Of a stretch of 64,000 bases of DNA, positions 57,792 through 64,000 are shown in pieces. The stretch is from Prosopocoilus inquinatus (Eukaryota > Arthropoda > Insecta > Coleoptera > Lucanidae). The stretch spans positions 20,871,924 through 20,935,923 of the forward strand of contig CM069879.1 in assembly GCA_036172665.1 (NCBI GenBank), in the 5' to 3' direction. The notes beneath the pieces were generated by a model, which did no database searches, was not told the DNA's origin, and was given only the letters and a program-made list of their open reading frames with translations. Positions within the stretch are counted from its first letter, which is position 1. Each line of letters opens with the position of its first letter. A program made the translations under genes and the position numbers.

Positions 57792-58659
57792 TTGGGCATA
57801 TTAACGAGATTTTTGCGTTATTTGATCAATACGACCACAGAATTGATTCCATTTTTAGTAAATTAGATTAAGCTTTAGGAAACAGATTAAAACTCACCCT
57901 ATGTACTTCACTTTGACGGATAGAAGTTTCGTGTGACGTCATGAGTTACTTTTGCGGGAAGGAAATTTCAAACTCCATATTAAATGGGAACCTAGTAGGT
58001 GCAATATCAATTTTACCAACCTTGAATCGTATCACGTCTTAATTTTACATTTTGAATTTAATTTTGAAATTAAAGTCAAGGTAGAAGGTGAGAACGTCAG
58101 CAAAATATTTTCCTGGTTAGTCAGTCAAGAGATGGTGCTTTGAATTATTGCTGTCATACCTTGATTTTTTGCAGTTTAATTTTGCTAAAAAATGCCATAG
58201 GATATAAAAGTAAATGCCATTTCTGCTCTTTGAAATTAGAATTAAGAGCTTTCATTTTTGGTCAAGAGATGGGGCTCTAAATAAACCCATTAATGTTCGC
58301 TTTACACTTCAAAATTCCAATCGTTGCAAATTTAGAAGATTTTTCCGAGAACACCGTCGATAAAATGCAGTCGTCATAGAAAATTCCATTGAAGCATTTT
58401 TAAACTTTGGACAGCAGACGGCGCTCTGAATGACTTACGCGCGCAGATTTTATACCTTCAGTTAAGAAAATGTTTTCGTCGAGAATGTGAAGACGAAACT
58501 TTACTGTTGACATTCGATTAAAATAATTTCCTGTGTCGAATAGTAGAAAACGCTTCAAAAAATTCTAATAGAACGCGCTTATAAGAAACAAATATATTTT
58601 TTTAATTAGTTACTACCAATTTTATTAAGAACACACATGCTTCGTGTTTTGTCTAAATT

Positions 58660-59370
58660 TAATTCTAAGGGTTGGACATATTTGAGTTAGACTTTTATCA
58701 ATTCTGTATAATGCAAAAATTGAATTTTGTTTTGTTTTTGTTTTCTGAAATCCAAAGAGGCATACCTAGATTGCAATTGTATTAATTAATTAAGCTTCAA
58801 ATGGTAGAAGGTGGTGATCAGCTAAAACCTTCTTCTATTCTAAGGGGTCGATGCTTAAAAAAGGTTTGGAAACTTAGACTTTTACCAATTCTATATAATA
58901 AAAAAATAAAGAATTTTGTTTTGTCGTTGTTTTCTAAAATCCAAAAAAGTATGCCTAGATTGCATTATAATAAATATAATTCTATTCTAAGGGGTCGATG
59001 CTTAAAAAAAGTTTTGGAGTTTCTGAGTTAAATTTTTACCAGTACTGTATAATAAAAAGAGGAATTTTGTAATAATGAAGCTTCGATGGAGAGTGTCGAT
59101 TAAAACCTTCTTAAAAAGAATGCTTAAAAAAGGTTTGGAAACTCTGAGTTAGATTGTTGTCAATTCTGTATAACAAAAAAAAAAAGAATTTGTTTTGTTT
59201 TGTTTTTTTAAAATCCAAAATCAGAATGCGTAGTTTGCCATTGTAATAATTAAGCTTCGAATGGGAGAGGCCAATTAAAACATTCTATTTTTAAGGGGTC
59301 GATGCTTAAAAAAAGGTAGGAAACCTCTGATTGTGAGTTAAACCTTTGCCAATTCCGTACAAGGTGCGTA
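58660..59370. repeat. 150-185 bp tandem repeat, four to five copies
   Basis: AAGGGGTCGATGCTTAAAAAAG and GGTTTGGAAACTCTGAGTTA, TTACCAATTCTGTATAATAA, GAATTTTGTTTTGT, AAAATCCAAA and ATTAAGCTTCGAATGG recur from 58.67 kb on (landmarks at about 58668, 58846, 58994, 59119, 59298). No coding frame of note. From 59.37 to 59.73 kb nothing is recognised. Confidence 0.85.
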
Positions 59371-59733
59371 AGTACTACTGCGCCAAACGGGATTATGTAG
59401 AAAAATTTGACATTTAGATTTGATGTTTGATGGAATTAAATTTTACATAAATACCCATATTTTGGTACGAGTTTCATTTGTTTTGTGCGACTGGTGTTTG
59501 TCAGAGGCAGCCATTTTGAATTTTTCTAATGGCAACCTAAGTTTAGTGTGGTGTCATTTGGCAGGTAATTGATGTTGAAGTACAGTAATGATTAGGTTGT
59601 TCATTCTAAAACAACGAAGAAAATTAAAACTGAATTAACTTTGTAGCGGGAACATATTCTGTGCAAAGGGCTGTAAATAAATACTCAATTTACTCAAAAT
59701 TTAAATAAAAAGTAACATTTCTGTATTATCTGT

Positions 59734-59900
59734 TGTTGAATTCCTGCTTTCTGGTTGGAACCGCGTCTCTTCTCGGATTTCTTCTACTGCTGACGTTTCG
59801 TTCTCCATTGCATAACTTCCTCAGGGCTGCTGCTGCTGGTGACTGTCAGTCTCAGTGACTTACAAGAAGCCAGGAAATCATCAATTTTAGCAATTTCTAA
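59734..59900 (-). repeat. Dispersed repeat with hammerhead-like core, copy 2
   Basis: Homologue of the 23.9-kb copy. On the minus strand CCCTGAGGA, AGTTATGCAATGGAG, AACGAAACGTC shows both core boxes (CTGANGA and GAAA), a weak GTT/AAC stem II and the short ACGT stem III with a GTC triplet. Stem I does not pair well, so activity is doubtful. A Penelope-like origin is inferred from motif type. Confidence 0.5.
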
Positions 59901-60019
59901 TACTTTTTATCGCTTTTCCAATTCCAACTGATAGCAAATACTGCAATACGATTACGATATTGTCATAAGCTTGTTTTCCTCATGTAGTCACACATGAAAC
60001 TCATATCATAAAAAATTCA

Positions 60020-61332
60020 GAGAAACTGGAAACGTTAGAGGACCTGGACGTTCAAAATTACACTTAAAATACCGAGTTAAACGTCTTATTGGCTTTGCAA
60101 GAGAGTCTCCATTCAACAAGTCGACAGGTTGCTTTAGATAAATCAATAAGCCAAGAAAAATTGTCACAAGGAAAAATTATACCCGTCCATTAGATATTGA
60201 GATCAGTATTCAATTAGATATTTTTAATGACGAGATGTGTTATCATTAGGATGGTGCACCAACGCACTATGGCAGCAATGATCGGTGGACCGGGCAACGT
60301 GGTCCTATGAAGTCGCCACCGCGATCTTCAGACTTAACTCCATTAGATTATTTCCTATGGTAAAGTATAATAATTAGACTGCGAAAGTTTAGGCACTAAA
60401 AAAGTCTGTTTTAGGCGCCTAAAAAAGGGTTGTATATGTGCAGAATAGGCACAAATAAAGTATAAATAGTCTCCAAAATATTTATACCTGGTGTCCAAAT
60501 CAAGTAATTTTTTTAATATTAATTCTAAATAGCCTTTTCGAATAGTTGACTCAGAAAGAACCTATTGTCTAATATTTTTCCATAAATTATTAAAAAAAAA
60601 ATTGGTTTTCCAAATTTTCTCCAAGGCATATTTGCTGCTGGAAATACTTTACACGCCAGACTACATAAAACTGATCTTGTTTTTAGATAAAGTTTCTGCT
60701 AGCGTGAGAATTTACAAATCGGGGGTGAAAGAGATTTTATTTTTTTTATATTAAATCACTAAATTAAAACCAAGTAAAATCTATGCCGTTCGGCTTATAC
60801 ATCAATGAAAAGTTTTATAGAAACAAAGCTACCGAAAGCCCCAATTCTTGCCTTCAAGAGGTATGTATCCACAAGTTTATTAAAGATTGTCGCAGTCATC
60901 ATTTTTTATAAATAATAACGGTTGTATTAATCATTTTAATTTTAATTTATGCAAATTTAAAATTTATTCTGAGTATTTTTAAGAAAAAGGCATTATAGGC
61001 ATTTTTGTCTAAAATATGTATTTATTTATCTATAAATAGGCAAAAATAGGCATTATAAAACTTTACCATTTGAACAGTAACTACATGAAACGTATTTATA
61101 ATCAGGTCCTATCAAGGTAGTGTTTAACAAATAGAAAAACGCAAATGCCTAAACTTCCGCAGTCTGATAATAAGTATATGTGGACAGACCGTAAATTTGG
61201 AGGAGTTAAGAGACCGTATTAGACTTGAAATACGCTTGATTAGTCCAGAAGTAAGTCGTGATGTTCAAGAAGGTTTCATTATTTCTTTAGATCATTGCCA
61301 GGTGACTAACAGGCAAGATTTTGAACATCTTT
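60020..61332 (+). pseudogene. mariner-superfamily transposase remnant, interrupted
   Basis: Fragments read FARESPFNKSTGC, NDEMCYH and DGAPTHYGSNDRW, then PPRSSDLTPLDYFLW (second and third catalytic regions of a Tc1/mariner-like DDE domain), then after an 800-bp insertion VYVDRP and NLEELRDRIRLEIRLISPEV, DVQEGFIISLDHCQ. Stops and a frameshift are present. Only the C-terminal half is recognisable. Confidence 0.7.
60370..61171. mobile_element. hAT-like non-autonomous element inside the transposase remnant
   Basis: The ends TAGACTGCGAAAGTTTAGGCA and CAGACTGCGGAAGTTTAGGCA are inverted. AAGTATA stands on both sides (60363-60369 and 61172-61178), consistent with a 7-8 bp target duplication. Many AGGCA/TGCCT words lie just inside both ends, a common feature of hAT subterminal regions. 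No coding frame. Confidence 0.72.
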
Positions 61333-61788
61333 CATTTTTTATTACTGATTTTATAATTTTGAGAAATTTCTTGGTTACTAAATTTACTACTTTTGATTTG
61401 ATTTTCTCGAAAATTTTGTTATTCAACCCCATATTTTTTTTTTTTTTTTACTTTTTGATACGTAGAAAAGTATTATCTCTCGAATACCGCAATCAAAATA
61501 GTAGGTTTATATTGGAAAAAACAATCAGTAGTGTCACAACTTTGATGTCGGTCACTGTAAAAAAAAAAAACAATTCCGGCTAAAACGTGCCCATTCAAAA
61601 TCGACCTGTCCGAGCGTTTTTCCGAGAACAAAGTATTTTCGAACGTATCGAATTAGTTCCTTAATATTCTTCCACACTGTATAATTACTTACTATTTTAT
61701 ACGTATAAAATCCCGAACGGATCCATTTAAACCACGCCCATTCGGGATTTTAATTTTTTGGTTACGATCTTCATAATCCCATTTGATG

Positions 61789-61847
61789 CAATACTATGTA
61801 TTTTACGCAATACTATGTATTTTACGCAATACTATGTACTTTACGCA
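61789..61847. repeat. Three copies of a 19-bp unit
   Basis: ACGCAATACTATGTATTTT is repeated three times with two changes. From 61.33 to 61.79 kb no gene is seen. Confidence 0.9.
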
Positions 61848-61942
61848 CCCCATATAATGAAAAGATGATCTGGACCTCTTCTTTTTTTCTTATGATTAAA
61901 ATTGAATTCATCATCATCCGCTAGATGTCGCTACCTAAATCA

Positions 61943-61980
61943 TATATAAAGGGGTGTTAGAGACAGCTAAGCTCATTTGC
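61943..61980 (+). promoter_or_regulatory. Candidate TATA promoter
   Basis: TATATAAAGGGG is followed 30 bp after its first base by CTCATTTG, an acceptable insect initiator. No coding frame follows within several hundred bases, so what it might drive is unknown. Confidence 0.3.
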
Positions 61981-62287
61981 ACTGGATATTTCGTAAAGAG
62001 AGGATTCTCTGAGATAAAATTTTCCTAAAGTGCTCTTAACTTGCGGTGTGTGAGTGTGATTTGCTCTCATCTGTAGGTTGTTGTAGGTTGTTTTTTTGAC
62101 GATTTATGCCTAACATATATATTTTATTTTACTTTTCAGGATTTTTAAGTACCAAATAACAGGGAATTACATATATACTTATTTATTCGTTAGAATTTTT
62201 TTTTCTTTTTCCGATTTATACATAACATATATATAGTTTATTTTAGATTTTTACATATTAATTTATATTTACTTACATTTAGACATA

Positions 62288-63275
62288 CCGGGTGGAAAGT
62301 TTCAAACCCGAACATAGCAAAGTTCCATTGAAAACTACTCGCCATTTAAAGATACAGAAATGGTAATGGTATTAAATGAAAGATAAAATTAAGGCCAATG
62401 TTATCGTGTTAAAATTATTCCTATTCTGTTAATACTTTTGAAATAGAAATTAAATTTTTAAATTTCAAATTTAAAATGTAGTCGCCTTGGTACGTCAGAT
62501 TTGAAGTTTGCAATTCAATAACCAGAATTTTGTACAATATGCTTCTTATTCAAAATAAAATTCCATTCATCTGTGTAGCATACTGACGATGAAAAACTGT
62601 TTGGATTTATTTTTTTGCTCCTGCATTGCTTCACAAAATACTTTCCTACTATTCTTGTTAATTTCAATGCAATGTTTATGGCAACTGGACTTGTGAAATT
62701 GATGTTTTTTTTTTAATATTCTTTACAGTTGTGTCAGTTGTGTGGTACCTGTTTTTGAACAGTGTGAAACTTATTTAATTCTTAGTACAATTGAATTTAA
62801 AACTGATTTAGTATCGACATGTGTCGGCATTGATTGCCCATGGCATCATTTCAAGTTTATTGATAGTATCAGAAACAGTATTTTTGTATGCAATGATGTA
62901 GAATACAATTATCATTCTAATAAAGAAAGAATTGTTGTAACTTAAACGACCAGAGTACCTACCTATTATTTGCTCTTACAATAATTCATAATACTTTTTG
63001 ACTGACGTATAAATTATTTTCCATTAACCGAAATAACTGAAAGTTTGAAACCTGACATAGGCGACTAAATTTTTCGTTTAAAATTTGAGAATTTTATTTA
63101 TATTCCAAAAGTGTTAATATTTAGGAATAATTTTAACACTATAATATTGTCCATAATTTTCTCTTTTCTTTAACACCATTGTCATTTTTGTATCTTCAAA
63201 TGGCGAGCAGCAATTCACAGTAATATAGTTTTCAATACAAGTTTGCTATGTTCGGGTTTGAAACTTTCCACCCGG
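62288..63275. mobile_element. 988-bp long-TIR element
   Basis: Flanked by TA on both sides. The ends are CCGGGTGGAAAGTTTCAAAC and continue identically for 33 bp (to ATAGCAAA), then diverge gradually but stay alignable for about 250 bp (CTCGCCATTT(A/G)AAGATACA, GTGTTAAAATTATTCC, AGTCGCC). A 67-codon frame in the centre has no known domain. TA duplication suggests Tc1/mariner-related mobilisation. Confidence 0.85.
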
Positions 63276-63399
63276 TATACAGGGAGATTCAGGCAACCCT
63301 TTCATTAAAAGTTTACGAACTTTTCCTTTGAATCCCTGTTTCACATTTTGCAGTTATAAGTTAACGATGATCATCTATCAAAGTATAACATTTTAAATT

Positions 63400-63787
63400 T
63401 TCGGACACTTCCGCTTATACCGGAAGTTGCTGCCAACTTTCTTATTTTAAATGGAACACCCCATTTTTTAATGAATTTTTGAAATCTTCATAAGATTCTA
63501 AAAATATTTTGTGCAACCTGTGATACAAGAAAAATTAACCGTTTCCGAGATATTTTCATTTTTTAAAAATAACTCAGACTTGCAGAACCTTGGTTATGAT
63601 ACTGCCATCTTTGTGCAGCAAAAACCATAATGCCCAGTTTTGGCCTGTAGTAGGCTACAGTTACATTCTTTCAGATCATGTCCAGTTTTGCACTTGATTG
63701 CTTACAGGCTGGTTGAAAAGTAACTTCTATTCGAACTAATTTCAACTGTCGAAAAGTCATGTTTTTTAAATGGAACACCCAGTATAT
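63400..63787. repeat. GGGYGTTCCATTTAAAATAAG repeat, copy 2, with a second end
   Basis: 63400-63470 is the inverse of the 53.84-kb MITE start (ACTTCCG...CGGAAGT hairpin, CTTTCTTATTTTAAATGGAA, CACCCC). A further TTTTTTAAATGGAACACCCAG at about 63757-63778 is another end of the same family. The last 200 bases of the window show nothing else. Confidence 0.55.
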
Positions 63788-64000
63788 TTTTATACCATAT
63801 GACTCAGGATTAAATATTCTGTCGTCCTGTATTAGCATTCCCTATACCTATCTCTTATAGTTCACTCGTTATCGATGATTTCTTTTTAACACGTAATTTT
63901 TTTCCATTTTTCGGTATTATTTTTAAATAGTGGGGTATGAAAACTAGAGAAATTATAATTTTGAAATCATCCGTCTAGTAGGAATTAAAAAAAAAAAACA

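Larger units (their letters stand above)
54841..58430. repeat. Degenerate tandem unit carrying AGATGGCGC motifs, split by a copia element
   Basis: A loose 116-170 bp unit containing GGTCAAGAGATGGCGCTCTA followed by AATAA is seen at 54889, 55005, 57496 (one inserted A), 57667, 58129 (C to T), 58266 (C to G) and 58416 (AGACGGCGC). Between motifs there are TTGATTTTTTGCAATTTAAT and AAAAATATCATA(T/G)AAAAATAA words. The copia element at 55.17-57.47 kb interrupts it. The 9-bp core equals AGRKGGCRS, the CTCF core. Confidence 0.7.

Noticed and set aside
62742..62945. 67-codon frame inside the long-TIR element
   Set aside because: No recognisable transposase motif; length is within chance for this composition.

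Overview
The window looks like an intergenic, repeat-dense stretch of an insect chromosome, possibly a beetle; the order is an inference and the species cannot be named. The reasons are: very AT-rich DNA, short introns with GT..AG junctions, an insect-style fatty-acid elongase, two DD34D mariners, a PIF/Harbinger element with introns, Ty1/copia and Ty3-type LTR sequences, jockey/CR1-like non-LTR retrotransposons and many TA-flanked MITEs. Nothing points to a bacterium.

Layout: 1-4390 is a 171-bp satellite array with higher-order structure. 4.4-8.6 kb is single-copy-looking DNA with a hAT-like MITE, a solo LTR and a foldback MITE. 8.6-11.9 kb is a second satellite (297-bp unit, itself made of 51-bp modules), grading into about 3 kb of decayed ATTGATTGA-type minisatellite. 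16.2-20.2 kb is a nest of dead retrotransposons. 20.455-23.858 kb is an apparently complete 3.4-kb PIF/Harbinger transposon with both of its genes, TIRs and a TTA target duplication. 24-32.5 kb is a mixture of short tandem repeats, MITEs and repeat fragments, with one CTCF/E-box-like site. 32.5-32.8 kb holds a textbook heat-shock promoter with an ATG-free leader but no recognisable heat-shock gene behind it; a mariner sits just downstream and a 3-kb array of about 135-bp repeats starts 3.5 kb further on.

39.5-44.1 kb holds a foldback element, a second mariner pseudogene, a dispersed repeat carrying a well-formed hammerhead ribozyme, and a 1.25-kb long-inverted-repeat element. The only host gene reconstructed from start to stop is an ELO fatty-acid elongase (45363-46348, five exons), whose 3' end runs straight into a 340-bp tandem repeat. 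From 47.9 to 64 kb there are further degenerate tandem repeats, a MITE pair rich in CRE motifs, a second solo LTR, a copia element lacking gag, protease and integrase, a run of AGATGGCGC (CTCF-like) motifs, and a mariner-superfamily remnant split by a hAT-like insertion.

Functionally the Harbinger transposase and its Myb/SANT-like partner belong together, and the elongase is an ER lipid enzyme. Most other coding sequence is broken transposon DNA. The observations most worth following are the hammerhead-bearing repeat, the orphan heat-shock promoter in front of a tandem-repeat array, the higher-order satellite and the possibly still competent Harbinger copy. All calls come from reading the sequence; no database search was possible.
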